Shown in pieces: positions 29,244 to 38,522 of a stretch of 64,000 nt of DNA. This DNA comes from Isosphaera pallida ATCC 43644. Its GTDB lineage: Bacteria; Planctomycetota; Planctomycetia; Isosphaerales; Isosphaeraceae. The DNA lies in NCBI RefSeq assembly GCF_000186345.1, contig NC_014962.1:2504450-2568449 (forward strand), written 5' to 3'. The notes under the pieces are model-generated. The model had not been told where the DNA came from, searched no databases, and worked only from the letters and a program-made list of their open reading frames with translations. The first letter of the stretch is position 1. The number at the start of each line of letters is the position of its first letter. Position numbers and translations under genes: made by a program.

Positions 29244-29478
29244 CAGGTCATCTCCTCGCGCGGTCGGGGGAGGACGCGAACCGCGGCGTTGTGGGTTGAA
29301 AAGAATGGGGTGAACAACGGTTAGAGGAAACCATTCTCGACAGGGAAACGGGCGGTTGGCCGCGATTTCAGGTTTAGAGGGTGCCCTCGAATTCCAGGGG
29401 AATCGGTGGGATGGCCGAGGCGACACGCGATCTCGGGGGGAGGGGATTCCCTCTGGTTGAGATCGACGCGGCGGGGTC

Positions 29479-30735
29479 CTAGTCCCCTGTGGAGACGGCG
29501 TGTTGCTCGGCCACTGTGATCGGTGGGGGCGAGGCGTGCCGACGAGCCCGGCGCTGCACGCGGGCGGCCTGGCGGCGGGCTCGTCTGAGACGACGATACG
29601 TCACGCCTGAGAGTCGGGTCCAGCGGCCCACCAACATTTTGTGACCCCGCCAATGGACTCGGTTGTTCACTAAGGCGTCGAACCAAACCGGCACTAGGAA
29701 CAGATCCTTGACCGGACAGAGCAGAAGGTGACGGGCGCGGGGGAACACGCCGCGCAACCAGCGGGATTGCAAGGCGTCGCGGGCGATGCCCAGACCCACC
29801 AGCACCACTAACCCGCCCCAGGCGATCCCGGTGTCGTCCGACAACGCCCAGACCACCCCAATAAGGCTCAGGTTGGAAAGCGGTTCCAGCAGAAAGAAGC
29901 CAGGGGCCATGCGACGGCGAATCTTGTACCAACGCGAGTGACGGTTGAGGAACCAGCGCAATCCGCGGTCGTGGTTGACATTGTCGATGACGTGATGGCT
30001 CAGCGCGATGCGATAGCCCGCCTTGCGGACCTTGACCCCGATTGCCTGATCCTCGGCCAACAGATGCCGCACCGCTCGAAATCCGCCGATCTCTTCCAGA
30101 ACCCGACCCGGCATGAGCATCGACTTGCCCACCACGCAGGTTTGCCCCACCACTTCCGCCAACGCCACGCCGCCGGCAATGAAGCCGTTGAGCTGCAGAT
30201 TCTCTAACGCGCCCCCCGCGCTGGTCTCGCCGACCCCCGCGAAAATGTTCGAGACGAGTCCGACGCGGGAATCGGCTAGGTAGGCTGTCGTCTCGCGCAG
30301 GTAGGAGGGTTTGACCCGCACATTGGAGTCACTGATTAGCAGATAATCGTATTTGCGAAAACGATCCATCGATGCGAGGTTTTCGACCTTGGGGTTGAAT
30401 CCCAAGCGTGGAGCGCCCCGCACGAGCTTGGCGTCGTGGTAGGGGTATTCGGCGATCAGACGTTCGACAACGGCGGCGGCGGGATCGTCCGGGTCGGCCA
30501 CGCCGAAAAGGAGTTGATAGCGTGGATAGTCGAGTTGGAAAAAGCTACGAAGGTTCTCCTCGAGCCCTTCGTCGATTCCCTTGAGTGGTTTGAGGATGGT
30601 GACCGGTGGGGTGTAGTCGGGCAGGGACCGTCCTCGTCCGGGCCGAGTGACCCACAAAAGGGCGGCGCTTCCAGCCAAGCTGGTGACCACCGCGATTGCC
30701 GCCACCAGCCCCAATACCAGGTTCCCGTCGATCAT
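29479..30735 (-). CDS. HpnI/ceramide glucosyltransferase-like glycosyltransferase (GT2)
   Basis: A 418-residue protein from the ATG at 30735 with GGGGGAGG five bases upstream. One N-terminal membrane helix (residues about 5-28) and a hydrophobic pair near 290-330 anchor it. PVTILKPLKGIDEGLEENLRSFF, DYLLISDSNVRV, VSNIFAGVGE, the catalytic LLAEDQAIG and NRHSRWYKIRR (the Q/HxxRW equivalent) match the ceramide-glucosyltransferase/HpnI branch of GT2, which acts on membrane lipids such as hopanoids. The Arg-rich C-terminal tail of 50 residues is unusual. No hopanoid gene is visible next to it. Confidence 0.8.
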   Translation of the reverse strand: MIDGNLVLGLVAAIAVVTSLAGSAALLWVTRPGRGRSLPDYTPPVTILKPLKGIDEGLEENLRSFFQLDYPRYQLLFGVADPDDPAAAVVERLIAEYPYHDAKLVRGAPRLGFNPKVENLASMDRFRKYDYLLISDSNVRVKPSYLRETTAYLADSRVGLVSNIFAGVGETSAGGALENLQLNGFIAGGVALAEVVGQTCVVGKSMLMPGRVLEEIGGFRAVRHLLAEDQAIGVKVRKAGYRIALSHHVIDNVNHDRGLRWFLNRHSRWYKIRRRMAPGFFLLEPLSNLSLIGVVWALSDDTGIAWGGLVVLVGLGIARDALQSRWLRGVFPRARHLLLCPVKDLFLVPVWFDALVNNRVHWRGHKMLVGRWTRLSGVTYRRLRRARRQAARVQRRARRHASPPPITVAEQHAVSTGD

Positions 30736-30847
30736 TGTCACCTCCCCCGCCGATCATTTGGTCGGTTGAGTTGGTCCGGCCGCCCTTTTGTGGGAAGGAG
30801 TTCCGGCGGAACCTGGTCAACTTAAGATTTTCGTTCGATCGGGCTGG

Positions 30848-31411
30848 TTATTCGGGTTTGAATCGAAATTCCATCGTCCCCTGGCAACAGGGGCAGTCCT
30901 GGGGAAACCGCGACGAGATCGCGCAGACCTCGCAGTGGTACTCGGGAATACGAAACACACCGTCTTCGGCGTCGCGAATCCGGACCAAGGTGACTTGGAG
31001 ATAGGGCAGACCTGGATAAAGCCGTCCGGTGAGACGGATCGCTTGATCGCGGAAGCGATCCGGGTCGATCCAAAAGGCGCGGGTGGCCGAGTCTTTGAGG
31101 ATTGGGGTGAGGGTGGCGTCCGGGTCGTCCTGGCGGAGGACCAGTTGGTCCTCGACTCCATCCGGGTCACATGCCAGGCCGCGTTGATGGAGCGCCTGGC
31201 TCAAGGGGATCACGGTTCCGGCGAGGGTGACGGTTTGGAATCCCACGCCGCCCGCTTGGTCCTGCTTGTCCCGATTGGGATCAGGAGGGGAGTCGAGGGA
31301 GGCGTCAGCCTTAGCGACATGGCGAACTAGCGGCCCACCGGTCAGTGCTGCGGCAGCCAGCAGCCAATGGCGGCGGGGGAGGGAACCAGGGGCTTGGGTG
31401 GGCGAGGACAT
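30848..31411 (-). CDS. Exported hypothetical protein with a Cys-rich C-terminus
   Basis: A 187-residue protein from the ATG at 31411, which has GGGAG nine bases upstream. The N-terminus (PRRHWLLAAAALTGG, residues about 12-26) is a Tat-like export signal with a twin Arg. After a mixed alpha/beta middle, the end carries YHCEVCAISSRFPQDCPCCQG, two CXXC pairs that probably bind a zinc ion. It is not similar to a family I can name. It follows the GT2 gene's start region on the same strand with a gap of 110 bases. Confidence 0.6.
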   Translation of the reverse strand: MSSPTQAPGSLPRRHWLLAAAALTGGPLVRHVAKADASLDSPPDPNRDKQDQAGGVGFQTVTLAGTVIPLSQALHQRGLACDPDGVEDQLVLRQDDPDATLTPILKDSATRAFWIDPDRFRDQAIRLTGRLYPGLPYLQVTLVRIRDAEDGVFRIPEYHCEVCAISSRFPQDCPCCQGTMEFRFKPE

Positions 31412-31598
31412 GCTTCGGCGCTCCCGCTGAACTGAGCAAAGCCGGTGGGAGAAGAGAGGGGGCGGGTACGAAACCGGAGCAAGGTGACGTGGTGAATAAG
31501 GCCAAGACGGGCCGGAACCGGAATGACTTCCCTCCTGGTTGGATTGTAACCCATTCCACCGCAATCACCAAGACGTTCTTGACGGCGTCGCCTTGACT

Positions 31599-34376
31599 TC
31601 AGCGGGATCGGACAGGCGCGGCGGTGGGTAAGGGGTGGGGCGTGACGCGGCCGCGGGAGCGTGTTGAACGTTCGAGGCGGGCGCGTTCCGGAGACGCGGC
31701 GTGGTTGTCGTGTTGGGTCGCGCGGTCGGATTCGAACAGGCGTGGAAGAACCTCGTCGAGATGAGCCACCAGATGGATAACCAGGTCTTGGCGAACCTCG
31801 GGAGGCAGTTCGGTCAAGTCCTTCTCATTGCGAATCGGTAGAATGACCTCGCGGACTCCGCTACGGCGGGCGGCCAGCACCTTTTCCCGGACTCCGCCGA
31901 CCGGCAAGACTCGTCCGGTGAGGGTCACTTCGCCGGTCATCGCCAGACCTGGACGAATCGGCATCTCACGCCAGAGGCTCACCAGGGCCGCGACGATGGC
32001 GACCCCCGCGGAGGGACCATCCTTGGGGACCGCGCCGGCGGGCACGTGAATATGAACGTCGGCCTTGTCAAACCGATTGGGGTCGATGGCCAATGAGGCG
32101 GCGTGGCTCTTAAGGTAGCTCATGGCCGCCTGGGCGCTTTCGCGCATCGAGTCGCCTAGCAGCCCGGTGAGGGTCAGCGACCCCTTGCCGGGATTGGCGG
32201 TGGCTTCGATGAAGAGAATCTCGCCACCAGAGGGGGTCCAGGCCAAGCCGGTCGAAAGCCCAGGGGTCGGTTTTTGGTCGGCCGCCTCGCGGAAGAACTT
32301 GGGCGGCCCCAACCACTCGGTCACGTTGGCGGGGGTGATCGTCAAATTGCGGGTGTCCCCCTCGGCGTGCTTGACGGCCACCTTGCGGCAAATCGCGGCC
32401 AGTTCCCGTTCCAGGTTGCGCAGCCCAGCCTCGCGGGTGTAGTCCACGATCACCTTACGCACGGTGTCGTCCGGGAATTTGACGTCGCGCGGGGCCAATC
32501 CATGCTCGGCCAATTGCTTGGGAATAAGATATCTGTGCGCGATGAGCAGTTTCTCTTCCTCGCTGTAGCCGGGCAGTTCCAGCACCTCCATGCGGTCCCT
32601 CAGCGCATGGGGGATGGTTTCCAGAGCGTTGGCAGTGGCCAGGAACAGGATTTTGGAGAGGTCGAAATCGTGGTCGAGGTAATGGTCGCGGAAGGTTTTG
32701 TTTTGCTCGGGGTCGAGGACCTCCAGCAGCGCTGCGGCGGGGTCGCCTCGGAAGTCGTGGCTGAGTTTGTCCACTTCGTCGAGCATCATCACTGGGTTGT
32801 TGGTGCCGCACTTGCGCAGACCTTGAATGATCCGTCCGGGCATGGCGGCCACATAGGTTCGGCGGTGTCCGCGAATTTCCGCCTCGTCGTGAACGCCGCC
32901 CAGACTGATGCGCACGAACTCGCGGCCCAGGGTGCGGGCGATCGACTTGCCCAGCGAGGTCTTACCGGTCCCCGGCGGCCCGACCAGGCAGAGGATCGGC
33001 CCTTTGAGGCTCTTGCAGAGCTTGCGGACGGCTAGATACTCCAAGATTCGTTGCTTGACCTTCTCCAGGTTGTAGTGGTCGGCGTCCAGAATTCTGCGGG
33101 CGACTTTGAGGTTGAGCCGGTCGCGGGTGCTTTTGCTCCAAGGCAGGGAGGCGATCCAGTCGAGGTGGGTGCGGACGATCGAGTGTTCCGCCGAACTGGG
33201 GTGCATATTGGCCAGGCGGTCCAGGTCCCGTTTGCATTCGACCAGAACCTCCTTAGGCGGTTTGGCCTTTTCGAGTTTGTTCCAGAGTTCCTCGACCTCG
33301 GTGTTCTCCTTGTCCGATTCGCCAAGTTCCTCCTGGATGATGCGGATTTGCTGACGGAGGAAATGCTCGCGCTGAACCCGGTTCATCTCTGAACCAACCT
33401 GGGCGTGGAGCTTGGAGGAGAGTTCCAGCACATCAAGTTGGCGGGTGAGGTGTCCCACCAGCTTCTTGAGCCGATCCACCACGTCGGTCGTGCCCAGCAG
33501 TTCGATCCGGTCCTCGACGCTGAGGTTGAGGTTAGCGGCCAGCAGGTCGGCCAGCACCGAGGGGTCGTTGGCGTTGAGGATGTTGACCTGAAACTCTTCC
33601 GAGATGAGCGGCGACTTCTCGACGATCTGGCTGAAGAGTTGGTTGACCGCGTGAACCACCGCGTCGAGCTCCACCCCGGGCTCGGCGTGGCTGAGCAGCG
33701 GTTCGACCAGGGCGTGCGGCAGGCCGTTGGAGTCGAACACCTTGATCAGCCGGCCGCGAAATTCCCCCTGGCAGACCACCCGAGTCGAGCCGTCGGGAAA
33801 CTTGAGCATCTTGAGGATCGTGCCCAGGCACACGAAGGGATGAAAGCCCTCGGTACCGGGGTTCTCCTCCTCGGGGTTGCGTTGGGTTGCCAGAACGACC
33901 CGGGGCTCGCTCGGATAGATCCGATCGATCAGTTGAATGCCGGCGCGACGATCGATGACCAGCGGGGCCATCATCTGAGGGAAGATGACCTCGCGGCCCA
34001 AGGCAAGAAGCGGCAGCGGAATGAGTGGGATCGGCGGGTCTTGGGAATCGTCCTCGCGGGTCTTGTTGGAATTGGACCGTCCTTTGGACTTCGTGGGGCT
34101 GTTGGTCTTGCTGTCACGCGGTTGGGAAGAGGGGGAAGATGGGGAACGGGTTTCGGAACCGGTTTGCGGACGTCCCCCGCGTTCCTCGGAGCCGGAGCCG
34201 TGACGTGAATCGGCTCGCAGCAAGGCCACCATCTCGTCCCACGTCACGATCCGGGCCGACCGTGGCTTCCGCGCATCGTCGTTCGAGTCACCGGACGAAG
34301 GGACGTCGGCGACATCGGACGCGGCGTTCTTGGCGGGAGTGGACGCAGGCGAACCCGACGGCTTGGAACGTTTCAT
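31599..34376 (-). CDS. lon: ATP-dependent Lon protease
   Basis: A 925-residue protein, about 140 longer than E. coli Lon. The extra length is mainly a Ser/Pro/Arg-rich N-terminal extension of about 120 residues. The LON substrate-binding domain (PLIPLPLLALGREVIFPQMMAP...) begins at about residue 118, the AAA module has Walker A GPPGTGKT at about 465-472 and Walker B MLDEVDKL, and the protease domain carries Ser789 (DGPSAG) and Lys832 (GGVREK), the catalytic dyad. It degrades misfolded and regulatory proteins in the cytoplasm. A small orphan gene lies directly upstream. Confidence 0.97.
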   Translation of the reverse strand: MKRSKPSGSPASTPAKNAASDVADVPSSGDSNDDARKPRSARIVTWDEMVALLRADSRHGSGSEERGGRPQTGSETRSPSSPSSQPRDSKTNSPTKSKGRSNSNKTREDDSQDPPIPLIPLPLLALGREVIFPQMMAPLVIDRRAGIQLIDRIYPSEPRVVLATQRNPEEENPGTEGFHPFVCLGTILKMLKFPDGSTRVVCQGEFRGRLIKVFDSNGLPHALVEPLLSHAEPGVELDAVVHAVNQLFSQIVEKSPLISEEFQVNILNANDPSVLADLLAANLNLSVEDRIELLGTTDVVDRLKKLVGHLTRQLDVLELSSKLHAQVGSEMNRVQREHFLRQQIRIIQEELGESDKENTEVEELWNKLEKAKPPKEVLVECKRDLDRLANMHPSSAEHSIVRTHLDWIASLPWSKSTRDRLNLKVARRILDADHYNLEKVKQRILEYLAVRKLCKSLKGPILCLVGPPGTGKTSLGKSIARTLGREFVRISLGGVHDEAEIRGHRRTYVAAMPGRIIQGLRKCGTNNPVMMLDEVDKLSHDFRGDPAAALLEVLDPEQNKTFRDHYLDHDFDLSKILFLATANALETIPHALRDRMEVLELPGYSEEEKLLIAHRYLIPKQLAEHGLAPRDVKFPDDTVRKVIVDYTREAGLRNLERELAAICRKVAVKHAEGDTRNLTITPANVTEWLGPPKFFREAADQKPTPGLSTGLAWTPSGGEILFIEATANPGKGSLTLTGLLGDSMRESAQAAMSYLKSHAASLAIDPNRFDKADVHIHVPAGAVPKDGPSAGVAIVAALVSLWREMPIRPGLAMTGEVTLTGRVLPVGGVREKVLAARRSGVREVILPIRNEKDLTELPPEVRQDLVIHLVAHLDEVLPRLFESDRATQHDNHAASPERARLERSTRSRGRVTPHPLPTAAPVRSR

Positions 34377-34424
34377 GGCGGCTCGACGTGGTGGCGGGGA
34401 AATCCGTCGGTCGGTCAGTTCAAC

Positions 34425-34640
34425 TCACCAAACCAGATATGGGGAAAAAGTGAGGTTGCGAAGTCCTTTGAACGCCTTCTTGGGAACATCGTCCGAACCC
34501 ACCGCATAGACCTCTTTCCGGTCGCGTGCCCTGGTCCATCGCTCGGACAGAACTTCCTCGGTGACTCGAAGATCCAGGCGCGGATCTTGAACCCAAGATC
34601 GGCGGCGTCGCGTGATCAAGTCCGTTCGATCCCGCGCCAT
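34425..34640 (-). CDS. Small basic hypothetical protein upstream of lon
   Basis: A 71-residue protein read from the ATG at 34640 to 34425. The sequence (RSWVQDPRLDLRVTEEVLSERW...RKEVYAVGSDDVPKKAF...NLTFSPYLVW) has balanced composition with many hydrophobic, acidic and aromatic residues, unlike the Arg/Pro-rich frames of non-coding DNA nearby. It lies 48 bases upstream of lon on the same strand, so it could be co-transcribed. Its third-position G+C is about 57%, lower than neighbouring genes, and there is no clear ribosome site. No family is recognised, so it may still be spurious. Confidence 0.45.
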   Translation of the reverse strand: MARDRTDLITRRRRSWVQDPRLDLRVTEEVLSERWTRARDRKEVYAVGSDDVPKKAFKGLRNLTFSPYLVW

Positions 34641-35016
34641 TGGCCATTGTTCGCCACGCCGCCTTGGAAGGAAAGGGGTTGCAAGCGGATCATCAACCTG
34701 ATCCCGGGAAAAGCTTGGAACAAGATTCCCGTGATTTGATAGTGCAGAGCCGAATTCTGCTTTGTAACACGATGATCAGCTGTCGGCAACCATTTCCCAC
34801 CGTCGCCCAAGTCCGCCCACAGCCGGCGCTAGCGCCGAGGTTGAAGCGGAGACTTGAATCGGGTCGCCATGAAGTCGATAATCATCCGACAAGCGACCCA
34901 CCGTCTGAGGTGTCGATTTTGCTGTCCGGTCTTTTCGACCCTCTCTATGGCGGTATGAGTTCGTTTTGTCCAAGCTTACTCTCCGCTCTCCTTGGCCGTG
35001 TTTGGAGCCGACGACC
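34641..35016. other. Divergent intergenic region
   Basis: About 375 bases between the small orphan/lon side (minus) and the aldo/keto reductase gene (plus). No protein-like frame. Promoters for both sides are expected here. A heat-shock operator (CIRCE, TTAGCACTC-n9-GAGTGCTAA) was not found. Confidence 0.4.
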
Positions 35017-35943
35017 ATGACCCCGCGTTCCTCCTGCGCTGGTTCTCTGAGCCGCCGTGATTTTCTGACTCGGACCAGCGTCACGGCCAGCCTGGCGGTC
35101 GCGGGTCTGGGCGTGATGGGCATGACCCCGTCCGCCGCCCGCCGCATGGCCTTGCCCACTTCGGCGTCCGATCGGGTGACGTTGGGACGCACGGGGATCA
35201 CCTGTTCGGTGGTGGGGATGGGGACCGGTTCGGTAGGGGTGGGGCAAGCTTCCAACCAGACCCGTTTGGGGGTCGCGGGGTTCACCAAGGTGGCGCGTCA
35301 CGCTCTGGACCGGGGCTTGAATCTCTTCGACGTAGCCGACCAGTACGGTTCGCACACCTATCTTCGGGCCGCCCTCAAAGGGGTGCCCCGCGAGTCCTAC
35401 GTGGTGCAGACCAAAACCCACGCGACCACCTACGCTAACGCCAAGAGTCACGTCGAACGCTACCTCATGGAACTGGGGGTCGATTACCTCGACACCCTGC
35501 TGCTCCACTGCATGACCAAGGAAAGCTGGATCGCCGACCACGAAGGGGCCCGCGACTATCTCTCCGAGGCCAAGGAGAAGGGTCTGATTCGCGCTCACGG
35601 CGTGTCCTGCCACGGCATTGAACCGCTTCGCGTTGCCGCGCGTGATCCTTGGGTCGAAGTCGATCTCGCCCGGATCAACCCCGAAGGCCAGATCATGGAC
35701 GCCGACGTCCCGACGGTCGTCTCCGAACTGGAGGTGATGCACCACGCCGGCAAGGGAGTCATCGGCATGAAGATCCTGGCCGAAGGACGCATCAAGGACG
35801 CCGCCGCCAAGGACGCTTCGCTCAAGTTTGTGCTGGGTCTGGGCACCGTCAATGCCTTCGTCGTCGGCTTCGAATCGACTGAACAAATCGATGACCTGGT
35901 CGGCCGCGTCGATCGCATCCTGACCGAACTCAAAGGCGCGTGA
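35017..35943 (+). CDS. Tat-exported aldo/keto reductase
   Basis: A 308-residue protein from the ATG at 35017 with GGAG ten bases upstream. SRRDFLTRTSVTASLAVAGLG (residues about 12-32) is a twin-arginine signal. The reductase body follows: GLNLFDVADQYGSHTYLRAAL (catalytic Asp/Tyr pattern), VVQTKTHATT (Lys), DYLDTLLLHCM (His) and GVSCHGIEPL. The AKR fold reduces carbonyl groups with NAD(P)H. An exported AKR is typical of planctomycete sugar-related clusters. The C-terminus lacks the usual full NADPH-specific motif set, so the cofactor is not certain. Confidence 0.87.
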   Translation: MTPRSSCAGSLSRRDFLTRTSVTASLAVAGLGVMGMTPSAARRMALPTSASDRVTLGRTGITCSVVGMGTGSVGVGQASNQTRLGVAGFTKVARHALDRGLNLFDVADQYGSHTYLRAALKGVPRESYVVQTKTHATTYANAKSHVERYLMELGVDYLDTLLLHCMTKESWIADHEGARDYLSEAKEKGLIRAHGVSCHGIEPLRVAARDPWVEVDLARINPEGQIMDADVPTVVSELEVMHHAGKGVIGMKILAEGRIKDAAAKDASLKFVLGLGTVNAFVVGFESTEQIDDLVGRVDRILTELKGA

Positions 35944-36174
35944 ACGTCATCATCAGCCAATCCACGATACACGATATGGCGAGGACGCGTCGTCTTGTCT
36001 TTTTTGTCCCGTCTCCTTGTCTTCCGCCTGCGCGGTGTTCTGATCGGATGGCCACGCGCGTCTGAGATGCCGTTGGTACTGGGCGGTGGGGACGAACGAG
36101 GCGGAGCGTCTCCGTGACAGATCCATAAGCCTATTCAACGACACCACGAATGAACGGCGTGGGGAAGCGACGCG

Positions 36175-38388
36175 ATGCCGACCTGGTTGAACGGTCTGCC
36201 GGCAATGCCGTTGATGTTGGGTGTGTTGGCGGTGTTGGCGATCGCCTATCGGTATTACTCGGCGTTCCTCGCTGCGCGGGTCGCGGCGTTAGACGATACT
36301 CGGATCACCCCAGCCCACCGGTTCAACGATGGTCGCAACTTCCACCCCACGCACAAGTGGGTGCTGTTTGGTCATCACTTCGCGGCGATCTCTGGGGCCG
36401 GTCCGCTGATTGGTCCGGTCTTGGCGTTGCAGTTTGGGTACTTACCGGGCTTGATCTGGCTGGTGATTGGCGTTTGTCTGGCCGGCGCGGTGCAGGACAT
36501 GATGGTGATGTTCGCCTCGGTGCGTCGGGGTGGTAAAAGTCTGGCCGGGATCGCCCGTGAGGAGTTAGGGCCGACCGCCGGAACCGCCGCTTCGCTGGCG
36601 ATTCTTTACATTATCATCATCGCGTTAGCCGGTTTGGGCATCGTGGTCGTCAAAGCGCTCGCGGGAGAGACAATTCCCTACGGCTCGACCAACCCCGCGC
36701 GGCCCGCGATCCTGATTCCACCGCCGGATGCGCCAGTGAGTCGCACCTTGGATGTCAAGACCGGCCTGACCACCTACAACGTGCCGCCCGGCTCCATCTA
36801 TCACTTTGGCCCGTCCCCTGAGGACCAATTGCGGTTCGAGGAGCCGTTTCAGCTGGTTTACCCAACCGCGCAACCGCTGCAACGCCGTCCCGCCGAGGAG
36901 GGGGGCGGCTACCTTTTGCCCCCGACTGCCAAGCGAATCGTTTCGGGCAGTTCCTGGGGCACCTTCACCATCGCCGCCACCATCCCCATCGCCTTGTTTG
37001 TGGGGATGTATATGAACAAGCTCCGTCCCGGCAAGGTGGTCGAAGCCTCGCTCATCGGCGCGGCGCTGGTGTTGGGGGCGACCTTCGCCGGGGCGTGGAT
37101 TCCCGGCTCGCCGCTAGAACGTCTCTTCGACCTGACCCGCGAGGAGATCATCCTGGCAATGGGGGTCTACGGCTTCGTGGCGGCGGTGCTGCCGGTTTGG
37201 CTGTTACTAGGGCCACGCGACTACCTCTCCACCTTCCTCAAAATCGGCACCATCGTGCTGCTGGTCGTCGGAGTACTGCTGGCCAATCCCACCATCCAAG
37301 CCCCCGCCATCAACCCCGTCTTCCTCCAGGGCGGTGGACCCTATTTCAATGGCCCGGTGTTTCCTTATGTCTTCATCTGCATTATGTGCGGGGCGATCTC
37401 CGGTTTCCACGCCCTGGTCGCCTCCGGCACCACGCCCAAGATGATCGACCGCGAAAGTCACATTCGACCCATCGGCTACGGTGCCATGCTGATGGAAGGG
37501 TTGGTCGGCGTCGTGGCGCTGATCGCCGCAGCGTCGATGCCTAACAAGATGTATTACGATATCAACATTGATCTTGCTCGCAAACCCGATTTCGTCAACC
37601 AATTGCGGCTTATCGAGCAGGACGGTCACGGCCACGCCGTTGGTGATCCCGCTGCGGCGGCCGCCGCCCGCAGGGCGCAAGAGGCTCGGGGGGACGAACT
37701 CGTGGCCATCGAGCGCCAGGTTGGCGAGCAGCTTCACGGACGCACCGGGGGCGCGGTGACTTTGGCCGTAGGCATGGCTCGGATCTTCGAAGACGCAATG
37801 CCGTTTTTCAAGGGAATGCTGAGCTACTGGTATCACTTTGCCATCATGTTCGAGGCGCTGTTCATTCTCACCACCATCGACGCTGGAACCCGGATCGGGC
37901 GATTTCTGTTGCAGGAGAACCTGGGCAAGATCTATCGCCCCTTCGCCAATTTGGAGTGGCGTCCCGGCGCGTGGTTGGCGACCGGTTTGGTCGTGGGCGG
38001 GTGGTGCTACTTTATCGCCACCGGCACGGTGGACACGATTTGGCCGATGTTCGGCCTGGCCAACCAGTTGTTGGCGCTGATTGCGCTGGCGGTTGTGTCC
38101 GCCGTGTTGATCTCGGAAGGCAAGCTCAAATACGTCTGGGTGACGATGCTGCCTCTGACGTTCGTGGGGATCACCACCTCCACTGCCGCCGCTTATGAAA
38201 TCCGTCGGTTCTACGCCATGATGTATCTCGTCGAACCGGCCAAACGCTGGGGCGAATTCAAAGGCTGGCTCAACATTGGCTTGACCTTCTTTTTGATCGT
38301 TTGCGCCGCGATCGTGTTGGTCGCCGCGACCCGTCGCTGGTTGGACGCCTATGACACCCACGCCCGCGCCCGTCGCGCCAAGGCCTAA
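36175..38388 (+). CDS. CstA-type carbon starvation transporter
   Basis: A 737-residue membrane protein with about 16 hydrophobic helices; GGGGAAG lies 8 bases before the ATG. Signature segments of CstA are YRYYSAFLAARVAALDD near the start, NDGRNFHPTHKWVLFGHHFAAISGAGPLIGPVLA, CGAISGFHALVASGTTPK, and KGMLSYWYHFAIMFEALFILTTIDAGTRIGR. CstA proteins import peptides or pyruvate in starvation. A long hydrophilic loop at about 165-265 and a charged insert at about 465-525 are longer than usual. The partner YbdD/KPL peptide was not found after it. Confidence 0.9.
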   Translation: MPTWLNGLPAMPLMLGVLAVLAIAYRYYSAFLAARVAALDDTRITPAHRFNDGRNFHPTHKWVLFGHHFAAISGAGPLIGPVLALQFGYLPGLIWLVIGVCLAGAVQDMMVMFASVRRGGKSLAGIAREELGPTAGTAASLAILYIIIIALAGLGIVVVKALAGETIPYGSTNPARPAILIPPPDAPVSRTLDVKTGLTTYNVPPGSIYHFGPSPEDQLRFEEPFQLVYPTAQPLQRRPAEEGGGYLLPPTAKRIVSGSSWGTFTIAATIPIALFVGMYMNKLRPGKVVEASLIGAALVLGATFAGAWIPGSPLERLFDLTREEIILAMGVYGFVAAVLPVWLLLGPRDYLSTFLKIGTIVLLVVGVLLANPTIQAPAINPVFLQGGGPYFNGPVFPYVFICIMCGAISGFHALVASGTTPKMIDRESHIRPIGYGAMLMEGLVGVVALIAAASMPNKMYYDINIDLARKPDFVNQLRLIEQDGHGHAVGDPAAAAAARRAQEARGDELVAIERQVGEQLHGRTGGAVTLAVGMARIFEDAMPFFKGMLSYWYHFAIMFEALFILTTIDAGTRIGRFLLQENLGKIYRPFANLEWRPGAWLATGLVVGGWCYFIATGTVDTIWPMFGLANQLLALIALAVVSAVLISEGKLKYVWVTMLPLTFVGITTSTAAAYEIRRFYAMMYLVEPAKRWGEFKGWLNIGLTFFLIVCAAIVLVAATRRWLDAYDTHARARRAKA

Positions 38389-38390
38389 AT

Positions 38391-38439
38391 CGATCGATTG
38401 GAATAACCTAGGTGATTGCCAAGAAGAGCCGATCGATCG
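38391..38439. terminator. Inverted repeat after the CstA gene
   Basis: CGATCGATTGG (38391-38401) pairs with CCGATCGATCG (38429-38439) over 11 positions (one G-U) around a 27-base loop, two bases after the cstA stop. The AT-rich stretch at 38494-38516 (AAATAAATATATAAAATAA) lies between this hairpin and the stop of the convergent gene. Confidence 0.4.
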
Positions 38440-38522
38440 GAGTAGGAGAACACGACCTTCGCCGTCGAATGAGGTCCAGCGTTGACTCCCATTGATAAAT
38501 AAATATATAAAATAATCCCTAC

